NCBI GenBank assembly: GCA_947378555.1
Contig: CANCKM010000002.1
Coordinates: forward strand, 1 to 64,000
Reading direction: 5' to 3'
Length of the DNA: 64,000 nt
Source: Microbacteriaceae bacterium
Lineage (GTDB): Bacteria; Actinomycetota; Actinomycetes; Actinomycetales; Microbacteriaceae
The translations under genes were made by a program, and so were the position numbers. Positions 8,241-19,400 of the stretch are shown here, one piece after another. The stretch's first letter is position 1; every line of letters begins with the position of its first letter. The notes under the pieces were generated by a model. The model saw nothing but the letters and a program-made list of their open reading frames with translations. It had not been told where the DNA came from and made no database searches.

Positions 8241-9509
8241 TTAACGGTTGCGGCTGACGCTCCGGTGGCGCTGCTTTTGGCTTCTCAAACGGGTAACCCC
8301 ACTGAAAAGAACAATCAAAATCACCGGAATAAGAGCCATGGCGTTTAAGCCACGGAATGCCAAGCTCGCGAGGATGCTTCCTGCCACGGCTCCTCCAAAG
8401 GCCCCCGATAGGTTCATCAGGGCATCGCTCAAGCCCTGCACGTTGGTGCGCTGGTCCTCGGGCAAGGAAACGCTCAGCAGGGCCGAGGCCGAAACCGTGG
8501 AGGCTGACCAGCCGAGCCCAAGCAGAAATAGCCCGAGCAGCACGAAGTTTTGATCTTCGCTACCGAAGCCGGCAAACGAGAGGGCGGCGAGGAAAATAAC
8601 CTGACCCACTATCACGGTGCGAATCTTGCCGAAGCGGTCGGCCAACCAACCAAAGATGGGAGAAAAGGCGTACATTCCAGCGATGTGCACGCTGATTGTG
8701 AAGCCAACCAACACGAGGCTTGCCCCATGCGTTTGCATGTGCACCGGCGTCATCGACATAACCGAAACCATCACCATGTGACTCAGTGCGATTGACACCA
8801 CGGCGTAGGCTGCGACCGGGTGGCTCCAGAGGGTTCTAAAAGCGGATCCGATTGAGAGTTTTTTGCGCGGCAATCCGATGGTTTCTGCTGTCAGCCCCTT
8901 GGCCGTGAGCAAGGGGTCTGGTCGAAGACCGAACCAAAAGACCGTGGTGGCAGCCAGTTGCGCCACAATCGTAAACAAAAATGGCCCGGTTAGGTGAGGC
9001 AAGCCGAGTGCTATGCCAGCGCTTTCGCCAGGGCCAAACATGTTGGGGCCGGCAACGGCTCCGACCGTGGTTGCCCAAACGACGATGGATAGGTCTCGCG
9101 CCCGCGACTTATTGGTTGGCAGGTCGGTTGCCGCGAATCGGGCCTGCAGGCCAGTGGCTGAGCCAGCGCCAAGCAGGAAGAGAGCAACTAGCAGCAGTGG
9201 GAATAGCTTGAGCCCGGCGGCAGTGATTACGAGAGCCGCACCGCTAATGGCAAGCCCGGCGCCAAGCGCCAGGGCAACCCGGCGACCCCGCGCGTAGGCA
9301 AGGCGAGCCAGGGGGATGGCCCAGGTTGCGGCTCCAAGGGTTGAGAAGGTGGCGGCTGAACCCGACCAAGCGGCCGAGCCAGAAAGCTCGGCGGCCAGCA
9401 GAGCGCCAATCGACAGCGTTGAGCCCAAACCGAAGCCGCTGAGCATTTGGCCAGCGGTTAGAACGACGACCGTTCTGGTTTGTAGCTTTTTTAGTACTGA
9501 AGTCTTCAT
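8241..9509 (-). CDS. Major facilitator superfamily transporter
   Basis: Multiple TM segments; FGWLADRFGKIRTV MFS loop motif. Confidence 0.9.
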   Translation of the reverse strand: MKTSVLKKLQTRTVVVLTAGQMLSGFGLGSTLSIGALLAAELSGSAAWSGSAATFSTLGAATWAIPLARLAYARGRRVALALGAGLAISGAALVITAAGLKLFPLLLVALFLLGAGSATGLQARFAATDLPTNKSRARDLSIVVWATTVGAVAGPNMFGPGESAGIALGLPHLTGPFLFTIVAQLAATTVFWFGLRPDPLLTAKGLTAETIGLPRKKLSIGSAFRTLWSHPVAAYAVVSIALSHMVMVSVMSMTPVHMQTHGASLVLVGFTISVHIAGMYAFSPIFGWLADRFGKIRTVIVGQVIFLAALSFAGFGSEDQNFVLLGLFLLGLGWSASTVSASALLSVSLPEDQRTNVQGLSDALMNLSGAFGGAVAGSILASLAFRGLNAMALIPVILIVLFSGVTRLRSQKQRHRSVSRNR

Positions 9510-9566
9510 TTAGCCAATCTACCCTGCTCAGGTAAACTTGAATTTCTGACATTTTGAGGTGCTTTT

Positions 9567-11011
<1,445 letters not shown>

Positions 11012-11012
<1 letters not shown>

Positions 11013-11614
11013 TGGAAAAGTTTGAAGTTTTCTCTGGAGTTGGCGTTCCGCTTCGGCGCAGCAACGTTGACACCGACCAGATTATCCCAGCCGTGTTTTT
11101 GAAGCGCATCACCAAAACCGGTTTCGAAGACGCACTATTTTCGGCTTGGCGAAACGACCCGACCTTCATCTTGAACCAGCCAGCTTATAAAGCCGGTCAG
11201 GTGTTGGTTGCCGGGCCGGATTTTGGCACCGGATCTAGCCGCGAGCACGCCGTCTGGGCCTTGCGTGATTACGGGTTCAAAGCGGTACTGAGTTCCAAGT
11301 TCGCCGATATCTTTAGAGGAAATGCCGGAAAGCAGGGCTTGGTTGCCGGTGTCATTTCAGAGGCCGACACCGAACGTCTTTGGGCAGCGATAGAAGCCAA
11401 CCCGGGTGTTTCAATCACCATCAACCTGATTGACCGCACCGCTAGCCTCGGCGAGATTGTGATTCCCTTCGAAATCGACGATTACACTAGGTGGCGTCTG
11501 CTTGAAGGTCTGGATGACATCGGATTGACACTTCGAGACGAGCAGGCAATTACCGATTTTGAAGCAAAGCGTGAGTCTTGGAGACCCAAGACCCTGCCAG
11601 CCAAGGGAGTCTGA
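11012..11614 (+). CDS. leuD: 3-isopropylmalate dehydratase small subunit
   Basis: [29 protein letters not shown]. Confidence 0.98.
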
Positions 11615-12927
11615 TGAGTCAAATCACCGTACACGGCGGAAAACCGCTGATCGGTCGCGTTGACCTCAAAGGCGCAAAGAACCTAGTGACCAAAGCCATG
11701 GTTGCCGCCCTGCTTGGCGAAACCCCAAGCGTGCTCAAAGACGTTCCGCACATCAGCGACGTCGAGGTGGTTTCAAGACTGCTCGAACTTCACGGCGTAA
11801 TCATCGACTTCCATGAAGATGGTTTGATGAGCCTCGATTCAAGCAATGTCGGATCAGCACGCATGGTTGACATCGATGCCCACGCCGGTTCTTCCAGAAT
11901 TCCAATCCTGTTTTGTGGCCCGCTGCTGCACCGATTGGGCGAAGCCTTCATTCCAGACCTTGGTGGTTGCCACATCGGCGATCGGCCGATTGACTTTCAC
12001 CTCGAGGTTCTAAGAAACTTCGGCGCGGTCATCGAAAAGTTGCCAACCGGAATCCGACTTTCTGCACCGAATGGCCTGCACGGCGCAAAGGTTGCTTTGC
12101 CATACCCGAGCGTTGGGGCCACCGAACAGGTGCTACTAACCTCGGTGCGCGCCGAGGGCATTACCGAACTTTCGGGTGCGGCAATCGAACCGGAGATCAT
12201 GGACCTGATTGCCATCCTGCAAAAAATGGGTGCCATCATTTCGGTTGACACCGATCGAGTGATTCGCATTGAAGGCGTAAGCAGACTCGATGGATACACG
12301 CACCGCGCACTTTTCGACCGCAACGAAGCGGCCTCATGGGCTGCCGCTGCTCTGGCCACCAAGGGCGACATCTTTGTCGGTGGCGCCAAGCAACAAGAAA
12401 TGATGACCTTCCTGAACGTATTTCGCAAGGTTGGGGGAGCCTTCGAAATCGAAGATGACGGAATCCGCTTCTTCCATCCCGGCGGAGATTTGCAACCGGT
12501 GGTTATCGAAACCGATGTGCACCCGGGCTTCATGACCGACTGGCAGCAGCCATTGGTAGTAGCACTAACCCAAGCCAAGGGCCTTTCGATTGTGCACGAG
12601 ACCGTCTATGAGAATCGTTTTGGGTTCACCGAAGCGCTAAATCAAATGGGTGCCCAGATTCAGATCTATCGCGAATGCCTAGGCGGAAACCCCTGCCGTT
12701 TTGGTCAGCGCAATTTTTACCACTCAGCTGTGATTTCGGGGCCGGTCGAGCTAAAAGCGGCCGACATTCGGGTTCCGGATCTGCGGGGCGGGTTCAGCCA
12801 CATGGTGGCAGCGCTCGCCGCCAAGGGCGTTTCCAACGTCAGCAACGTGCAACTCATTTCAAGAGGCTACGAGCACTTCATCGACAAACTTGAAGCGCTC
12901 GGTGCCGATTTCACCTACTCGGACTAA
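11614..12927 (+). CDS. murA: UDP-N-acetylglucosamine 1-carboxyvinyltransferase (MurA family)
   Basis: LKGAKNLVTKAMVAALL; DLRGGFSHMVAALAAKG; start ATGA-coupled to leuD, downstream of track ORF start. Confidence 0.92.
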   Translation: MSQITVHGGKPLIGRVDLKGAKNLVTKAMVAALLGETPSVLKDVPHISDVEVVSRLLELHGVIIDFHEDGLMSLDSSNVGSARMVDIDAHAGSSRIPILFCGPLLHRLGEAFIPDLGGCHIGDRPIDFHLEVLRNFGAVIEKLPTGIRLSAPNGLHGAKVALPYPSVGATEQVLLTSVRAEGITELSGAAIEPEIMDLIAILQKMGAIISVDTDRVIRIEGVSRLDGYTHRALFDRNEAASWAAAALATKGDIFVGGAKQQEMMTFLNVFRKVGGAFEIEDDGIRFFHPGGDLQPVVIETDVHPGFMTDWQQPLVVALTQAKGLSIVHETVYENRFGFTEALNQMGAQIQIYRECLGGNPCRFGQRNFYHSAVISGPVELKAADIRVPDLRGGFSHMVAALAAKGVSNVSNVQLISRGYEHFIDKLEALGADFTYSD

Positions 12928-12941
12928 AGAGGCGAAACCAC

Positions 12942-13754
12942 ATGGCCAGCAAAAAGAAATCGGGTGGCACTGCCAAACCGCTCAACATGCCAACCGTTGG
13001 CGGCCCGGAACGCGGGCCATTGGTTTGGTTGGTGGCCTCATTCCTGTCAATCTTCGTTCGCATCATGTTTCGGGTGAAGTTCGTTGGTGGTCGCGAGAAT
13101 CTGCCTAAAAAGGGTGGCTACGTTCTGGTGCAAAACCATGTGACCAACGTGGATGGTCTGGGAATGGCCTATTTCATTTTTTGGCGCTTACGCCGACTGC
13201 CCCATTTTCTAGCCAAGGAATCGCTGTTCAGGGTTCCGGTTCTTGGCTGGTGCCTGCTGCAGCTTGGTCAAATCCCGGTCTTTCGAGGCACCAACGTGCG
13301 AAACGATGAACCCATGAGGGTTGCCATTGACCACCTAAAAGCCGGTCAGGTGATTTGCATTTACCCAGAGGGCACGCTCACGCGAGACCCGGACCTGTGG
13401 CCGATGCGAGGCAAGAGTGGGGCGCTAAGGCTGGCCCTTGCAGCGGGGGTTCCCATCATTCCCGCCGGGCAGTGGGGCACCGAAGAAATCCTTCCCACCT
13501 ACAGTTCGAAGTTCCGCCCCGGATTTTGGAAGCCGATGCGCATCTTGGTTGGAAAAGAGTTCAAGGTTGACGAGCTTCGTGGTCGAGAAGTCACCACGCT
13601 AGAACTCGCCGAGGCGACATCGAGGTTGATGTCCGAAATCACCAAACTGGTTGAGGTGCTTCGAAACGAGGAAGCGCCAGAAAAGCGCCACGACCCTGCC
13701 TCACACGGGCAGTCGATAACCGGAAATTTCAACAAGCCGAAGAAAGGTAAATAG
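12942..13754 (+). CDS. plsC: 1-acyl-sn-glycerol-3-phosphate acyltransferase
   Basis: NHVTNVD (variant of NHxxxxD), FPEGT-like YPEGTLTRDP. Confidence 0.88.
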   Translation: MASKKKSGGTAKPLNMPTVGGPERGPLVWLVASFLSIFVRIMFRVKFVGGRENLPKKGGYVLVQNHVTNVDGLGMAYFIFWRLRRLPHFLAKESLFRVPVLGWCLLQLGQIPVFRGTNVRNDEPMRVAIDHLKAGQVICIYPEGTLTRDPDLWPMRGKSGALRLALAAGVPIIPAGQWGTEEILPTYSSKFRPGFWKPMRILVGKEFKVDELRGREVTTLELAEATSRLMSEITKLVEVLRNEEAPEKRHDPASHGQSITGNFNKPKKGK

Positions 13755-13756
13755 CC

Positions 13757-14758
13757 TTGGCCAAAATCGCCGTTATGGGGGCTGGAAGCTGGGGAACCAC
13801 CTTCGCCAAAGTTTTAGCCGATGGCGGAAACGATGTGACCCTTTGGGCGCGTCGACCGGAACTGGCCGATGACATCAATCTTGGCCATCGCAACCCAGAT
13901 TACCTACCCGGCATCGATTTGCCGGTCGGCCTGAAGGCAACCTCCGATGTTGCCGAGGCACTGGCTGGGGCGCATCAGGTTTATATTTCGGTGCCATCGC
14001 AATCCCTGCGATCGAACCTCACTGAGTGGGGTCACCGGGTTCCGGCCGGCGCCATTTTGGTAAGCCTCATGAAGGGTGTCGAAAAAGGCACCGGGCTTCG
14101 CATGAGCGAGGTAATCCATGAGGTCACCGGGGTTGACACGCAAAACATTGCCGTGATTTCTGGGCCGAACCTGGCGCTCGAAATCGCAAGGGGTGAACCT
14201 ACCGCTTCGGTGGCAGCCTCGGTTAGTCAAGAAACCGCAGCCGCCGTGGCCGCAACTGCGACAGCGCCGTACTTCAAAACCTTTACCAACAACGACGTAA
14301 TCGGAACCGAATTCGGTGGCATCTTGAAGAACCTGATTGCTGTTGCCATCGGAATCGTCAACGGTGTTGGCTACGGCGAAAACACCAAGGCCTCAATCAT
14401 GACCCGCGGCTTGGCCGAGATCAGCCGTTTTGCGGTTGCCTACGGTGCCGACCCGATGACAATGGTCGGCCTAGCCGGTTTGGGCGACCTCATCGCAACC
14501 TGCGAATCTCCGCTTTCCAGAAACCACCGGGCCGGCGAAATGCTCGGCCAGGGTTTTAGCAAGCGCGAGGTTCTAAAGCGCATGTCGCAAACCGCCGAGG
14601 GCTTGGCTTCGGTCGAACCAATTTTGCAGTTGGCAGCCGAAAAGGGTGTTCCGATGCCGATTGTGCAACAGGTTCAGGCCGTTATCGATGGCGAATTATT
14701 GCCACGCGATATCGCACCGCACCTAACCAACGACAGTGATACCCCACAGGGAGAATAG
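13757..14758 (+). CDS. gpsA: NAD(P)H-dependent glycerol-3-phosphate dehydrogenase
   Basis: GAGSWGTTFAKVLADGG; GPNLALEIARGEPTA; KNLIAVAIGI. Confidence 0.96.
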   Translation: MAKIAVMGAGSWGTTFAKVLADGGNDVTLWARRPELADDINLGHRNPDYLPGIDLPVGLKATSDVAEALAGAHQVYISVPSQSLRSNLTEWGHRVPAGAILVSLMKGVEKGTGLRMSEVIHEVTGVDTQNIAVISGPNLALEIARGEPTASVAASVSQETAAAVAATATAPYFKTFTNNDVIGTEFGGILKNLIAVAIGIVNGVGYGENTKASIMTRGLAEISRFAVAYGADPMTMVGLAGLGDLIATCESPLSRNHRAGEMLGQGFSKREVLKRMSQTAEGLASVEPILQLAAEKGVPMPIVQQVQAVIDGELLPRDIAPHLTNDSDTPQGE

Positions 14759-14767
14759 GCGCTGCCG

Positions 14768-15865
14768 ATGAGCAAGTTGAACCTGGTTTTGTTATTTGGT
14801 GGTCGCTCAAGCGAGCATTCCATTTCTTGTGCCACGGCGGCCGGGGTGCTCGGTGCGATTGATCGCGATCGCTACAACGTGATTGCGGTCGGCATCACCC
14901 AGACCGGAGTTTTTGTTCCGGCCGTTGATGACCCAAATCGCTGGGCGCTGACTTCTGGCCCGCTGCCCGTGGTTGAGTTTGAGGGCAAGACCGTGATCTG
15001 GCCGTTCGATGGCGGCCGCGAACTGATGGTGCAAGACGAGTTGGGCAACCGCGAATCGCTTGGTTCGATGGATGTTGTTTTCCCTGTCCTGCATGGCCCC
15101 TACGGTGAAGACGGCACCATGCAGGGTTTTCTCGAACTCGTTGGGGTTCCATATGTCGGCAACGGAGTCTTCGCTTCGGCCGCCGGAATGGATAAAGAGT
15201 TCACCAAGGCGCTCATGTTGCAAGCCGGAGTGCCGGCAACCCCGCACGTTGTGATTACCTCGGCAAAATGGTTGAACGACCCCGAGATTGCAATGGCCCA
15301 GTCGCGCCAACTCGGCGGGCTTCCGCTGTTTGTAAAACCAGCGCGCGCCGGTTCCTCGGTGGGCGTTTCCAAGGTTAAGGATTGGGCCGATTTCCCTCAG
15401 GCCGTGGCAACTGCCCTAGAACACGACAGCAAGGTTGTGGTTGAGCACGGTCTGGTTGGCCGAGAACTCGAATGCGCGGTGCTTTCCGGGGCGAATGATT
15501 CGCCAACTCGAGTTTCGGTCGCTGGCGAAATCATCATGCGCGGTCGCGAGTTTTACGATTTCGAAGCCAAGTACCGAGACGACTCGGCCGAGCTGGTTAT
15601 CCCCGCGAAACTGAGCCCCGATCTGCTTGCCCAAATGCAACACTTGGCGGCGCGAGCTTTTGCATCCATCGGCGGAAGGGGTTTGGCGAGAGTCGACTTC
15701 TTTTTGACGGCTGATGGCTTTTTCGTGAATGAAATTAACACCATGCCCGGTTTCACGCCGGTTTCGATGTATCCAAAGCTCTGGCAAGCCAGCGGTCTTG
15801 GCTACGCGGATCTAATCGATGAGCTAATCGGTCTGGCCCTCGAAGCGCCCGCCGGACTTAGCTAA
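14768..15865 (+). CDS. ddl: D-alanine--D-alanine ligase
   Basis: LFGGRSSEHSISCATA; FPVLHGPYGEDGTMQG; VNEINTMPGFTPVSMYPKLW. Confidence 0.97.
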   Translation: MSKLNLVLLFGGRSSEHSISCATAAGVLGAIDRDRYNVIAVGITQTGVFVPAVDDPNRWALTSGPLPVVEFEGKTVIWPFDGGRELMVQDELGNRESLGSMDVVFPVLHGPYGEDGTMQGFLELVGVPYVGNGVFASAAGMDKEFTKALMLQAGVPATPHVVITSAKWLNDPEIAMAQSRQLGGLPLFVKPARAGSSVGVSKVKDWADFPQAVATALEHDSKVVVEHGLVGRELECAVLSGANDSPTRVSVAGEIIMRGREFYDFEAKYRDDSAELVIPAKLSPDLLAQMQHLAARAFASIGGRGLARVDFFLTADGFFVNEINTMPGFTPVSMYPKLWQASGLGYADLIDELIGLALEAPAGLS

Positions 15866-15870
15866 ATACG

Positions 15871-16344
15871 CTAGTTGCCCGTGCAGCGCCGAGTCTGTTT
15901 GATGGCGCTAATCGACAGCGCCAAGTCCTCGAGGGCTCTTGACCCCGACACCGCCTTGGAATCGACAATGACTTCGGTTGCCGGATTTCTGCCGAAGCTT
16001 ATGAACCGATAACTTGGGGCTTTGCTGGCGTCGACAAGCCAATCGACATCGGCGGCCGTGACGCAGACCAATTGGCTAGCGTAAACCGCCTCTAGCCCGC
16101 AGCGCAGGATGACCGAGGTTGGTTTGCCCCAGGCCGAAGTGGCCTGCGCGTTGGTGGCTCGTTTCTCAAGACCAGCAACCGTTGCCGGCAGGCGCACGCT
16201 GACCTCGGCGCATTTTGGATCATTGGCCAGCGGGGCTGGTTCGAGTGCCACGGTTGCGCTGCAGGAGCTGAGGGTGGTGGCGGCCAGGGCAACGGTCAAG
16301 CTCATAAGAGTTTTGCGCAGAAGCGCAGGCGAAATATTCATCAC
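15871..16344 (-). CDS. DUF3515 lipoprotein
   Basis: N-terminal signal with LSSC lipobox; PKCAEVSVRLPATVAGLEKR...WGKPTSVILRCG. Confidence 0.82.
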   Translation of the reverse strand: MMNISPALLRKTLMSLTVALAATTLSSCSATVALEPAPLANDPKCAEVSVRLPATVAGLEKRATNAQATSAWGKPTSVILRCGLEAVYASQLVCVTAADVDWLVDASKAPSYRFISFGRNPATEVIVDSKAVSGSRALEDLALSISAIKQTRRCTGN

Positions 16345-16365
16345 TAAACAGGCTACCTTTGGATT

Positions 16366-17343
16366 GTGACAAAACCAGACACTATCGGCTCAATCGGCGA
16401 AAACGAAAGCCTCAGACGAACCATTTCAAGACTCAACCCCGCCACCTCGGCTCTTGTTGGCCCGGGCGATGACTGCGCGGTTATTGCGGCCACCGACGGC
16501 AGTTTTGTCGTCACCACAGACACCATGGTCGAAGGCCATGATTTCAAGCCGTACTGGTCAAGCGGTTTTGATCTTGGTTGGAAGGCGGTAGCCACCAATC
16601 TGGCCGACGTTGCCGCGATGGGGGCGAAACCAACGGCAATCACCGTTGCTCTGGTGGCCCCAAGTGACACCGAAATTTCCTGGCTCGAAGCCTTTGCCGA
16701 TGGATTGAAGGCGGGTTGCGAGGCGCTGGCCCCGGGTTGCGGAGTGGTCGGCGGCGATTTGGCGGCCGGTGAGCAAATAGTCATCGCGGTGACCGCTCAC
16801 GGCAGCCTCGAGGGTAGAGCGCCGGTTTTGCGCTCAGGTGCCAAGATCGGCGACATCGTGGCCGTGGCGGGCACTCTGGGGCGAGCTGCGGCCGGCCTAG
16901 CGCTGCTGCAGTCGGGCAATGCCGGCGCAATTAGCGCCTATGACGATTTGGTGAACACTCAACTTCGGCCGAACCCACCGATTTCCTCTGGGATCGAAGC
17001 GGCCGAGGCCGGTGCCACCTCGATGCTTGATCTTTCCGATGGTTTGGGCCGCGATGCGGCGCGCATTGCCAGGGCTTCGGGCGTGAGCGTATCCATCGAT
17101 GAAAAGCAGTTGCAAGGTTTCGAAGCCGTTTTAGAGCAGGCGGCTCAAGCCATCGAAGCAGACCCCAAACTCTGGGTCATTGGCGGAGGGGAAGACCACT
17201 CGTTGTTGGCGACCTTTGATGCCAATAGCCAGATTCCGCGCAGCTTCAAGCCAATCGGAGTCGTGATCGAAGCCGGCAAGGCCGAGGTGTTTTTGGGCGG
17301 TAAGCCGCTCAATGAGCAGGGCTGGGATTCGGTTCGCGGCTAG
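16366..17343 (+). CDS. thiL: Thiamine-monophosphate kinase
   Basis: GPGDDCAVI; TTDTMVEGHDF; MGAKPTAITVAL; LDLSDGLGRDA. Confidence 0.94.
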   Translation: MTKPDTIGSIGENESLRRTISRLNPATSALVGPGDDCAVIAATDGSFVVTTDTMVEGHDFKPYWSSGFDLGWKAVATNLADVAAMGAKPTAITVALVAPSDTEISWLEAFADGLKAGCEALAPGCGVVGGDLAAGEQIVIAVTAHGSLEGRAPVLRSGAKIGDIVAVAGTLGRAAAGLALLQSGNAGAISAYDDLVNTQLRPNPPISSGIEAAEAGATSMLDLSDGLGRDAARIARASGVSVSIDEKQLQGFEAVLEQAAQAIEADPKLWVIGGGEDHSLLATFDANSQIPRSFKPIGVVIEAGKAEVFLGGKPLNEQGWDSVRG

Positions 17344-18290
17344 AGGTTCTGAAGAGCACTGTTTAGCGTGACGCCAACCCCGGTGCGCGGCAAGACCTCA
17401 ACGGCTCCGGTGGTGGAGTTTCTGCGGAACAACAGGTTGGGTAATCCCGAAAGCGCAATCGCCTTAACCGAGCGCGGTTCGCCCTCGTCGACAATCGAAA
17501 CCTTGGTGCCTGAGGTCACATAGAGCCCGGCTTCAACCACCGAGTCGTCACCGATCGAAATGCCGATTCCGGCGTTGGCTCCAAGCAAAGACCTTCTGCC
17601 GATGGATACCCGTTCACGCCCGCCACCCGATAGCGTGCCCATAATCGAGGCTCCGCCTCCGATATCCGAACCGTCGCCAACAATGACGCCCTGAGAAATG
17701 CGACCCTCAACCATTGCGGTGCCCATTGTGCCCGCATTGAAGTTCACGAAACCCTCGTGCATCACGGTGGTGCCGGGGGATAGGTGAGCACCGAGGCGCA
17801 CTCTCGAGGCATCGGCGATGCGAACCTTTTTAGGAACCACATAGTCGAGCAGTCTTGGGAACTTGTCGATCGCTAAGGCTACGATGCCGGCTCGTTGCAG
17901 TGCTGGGCGAAGTCTTTCAAAGTCCAAGACCGAAACCGGTCCGGCGTTGGTGAAGGCAACGATCGGAAGGTTTGGCAAGAGGTCTTCTAGGTTGATGCTG
18001 TTGGGTGCAACCAGAAGGTGAGACAGCAGATGCAGGCGAAGGTACGCGTCGGCCGTCGAGGTGACCGGAAGGGTCAAGTCGATTTCGGTTCGAACCACCT
18101 GAGTGCTGACGTTGCGTCTGGCGTCAGTGGCAACCAGCGCATCGAGTTCCTTGGGGACAACCCAAAGTTCATCGGTTTGTGGCGCCTCGCCAAGCTGAGG
18201 GTTTGGGTACCAGGTGTCAAGCGTCGTGCCATCGGCCGCGACGGTTGCGAGGCCGTGGCCCCAGGCTTTGCTATCTAAAAAGTCAGTCAT
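17340..18290 (-). CDS. dapD: 2,3,4,5-tetrahydropyridine-2,6-dicarboxylate N-succinyltransferase
   Basis: Left-handed beta-helix hexapeptide repeats; next to dapE; HLSPGTTVMHEGFVNFNAGTMGTAMVEGRIS. Confidence 0.93.
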   Translation of the reverse strand: MTDFLDSKAWGHGLATVAADGTTLDTWYPNPQLGEAPQTDELWVVPKELDALVATDARRNVSTQVVRTEIDLTLPVTSTADAYLRLHLLSHLLVAPNSINLEDLLPNLPIVAFTNAGPVSVLDFERLRPALQRAGIVALAIDKFPRLLDYVVPKKVRIADASRVRLGAHLSPGTTVMHEGFVNFNAGTMGTAMVEGRISQGVIVGDGSDIGGGASIMGTLSGGGRERVSIGRRSLLGANAGIGISIGDDSVVEAGLYVTSGTKVSIVDEGEPRSVKAIALSGLPNLLFRRNSTTGAVEVLPRTGVGVTLNSALQNL

Positions 18291-18320
18291 CGCTACTAGG
18301 TTACAGGTTAGGCTCGTCTC

Positions 18321-19400
18321 GTGAGCCTGAGCATATTAAATTTGCAATCCGATGTTGTTGAACTGACCCGCGATATTTGCGACATTGAGTCGGTTTCTGG
18401 GAATGAAACCCGGCTGGCCGATGCCATCGAGGCCGCCCTTCTCAAATACCCGCACCTCGAGGTGCTGCGCGATGGCGACGCTATCGTGGCGCGCACGAAT
18501 CTGGGGCGCAAAACCCGAGTGGTCATCGCCGGGCACATCGATACCGTTCCGGTTGCCGACAACCTTCCCGTGCAGTTGTTGTCGATGGAGCGCGAGCAGG
18601 TGCTCTGGGGCCGAGGCACCGTCGACATGAAGGCCGGCGTTGCCGTTCAGCTAAAGCTGGCTGCCGAGTTGAGCGAACCAAACGTTGACGTCACCTGGAT
18701 CTTTTATGACCACGAAGAGGTTGAGGCTTCATTGAATGGCCTCGGTCGCCTAAGTCGCAACCACCCGGATTTATTGGATGCCAGTTTCGCGGTGCTTTGC
18801 GAACCAACCGCGGCTTTCGTCGAGGGCGGTTGCAACGGAACCATGCGCGCCGAGCTGCGTTTTTCGGGCGTCAAGGCGCACTCTGCGAGACCTTGGATGG
18901 GCAAAAACGCCATCCATAGTGCTGCCGAAGCCCTGAATATCTTGAGCAGTTACGAGCCGGCCGAGGAATTGGTTGACGGTTTGGTTTATCGCGAGTCGCT
19001 AAACGCCGTTCTCATCAGCGGTGGAATCGCCACCAACGTGATTCCAGACGAAACCGTAATCACCGTCAACTATCGATTTGCTCCAAATAAGAATCACGTT
19101 GCGGCCGAGGCCCACCTGCGCGAGTTATTCGCGGGAATCAACCTCACGGTGACCGATTTTGCCGACGGCGCAAGACCGGGCCTTGATCTGCCAGAAGCCG
19201 CCGCCTTCGTAGCAGCCACCCAGACCACTCCGCGACCCAAATACGGTTGGACAGATGTCGCCAGGTTCAGCGCGCTTGGAATCCCGGCAGTGAACTTTGG
19301 GCCGGGTGACCCAAATAAGGCTCACGCCGATGATGAAAACGTTCCATGCAGCCAGATCTATTTCTGCGAGAGTGCACTGCGCAAGTGGCTAACCAACTAG
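18321..19400 (+). CDS. dapE: Succinyl-diaminopimelate desuccinylase
   Basis: VIAGHIDTVPVADN; GRGTVDMKAGVAVQL; M20 peptidase fold. Confidence 0.95.
   Translation: MSLSILNLQSDVVELTRDICDIESVSGNETRLADAIEAALLKYPHLEVLRDGDAIVARTNLGRKTRVVIAGHIDTVPVADNLPVQLLSMEREQVLWGRGTVDMKAGVAVQLKLAAELSEPNVDVTWIFYDHEEVEASLNGLGRLSRNHPDLLDASFAVLCEPTAAFVEGGCNGTMRAELRFSGVKAHSARPWMGKNAIHSAAEALNILSSYEPAEELVDGLVYRESLNAVLISGGIATNVIPDETVITVNYRFAPNKNHVAAEAHLRELFAGINLTVTDFADGARPGLDLPEAAAFVAATQTTPRPKYGWTDVARFSALGIPAVNFGPGDPNKAHADDENVPCSQIYFCESALRKWLTN

Noticed and set aside
19346-19400. 55-nt overlap between dapE and the PIG-V-like gene
   Set aside because: Most likely an over-extended start in the ORF track; internal starts after 19400 are plausible.
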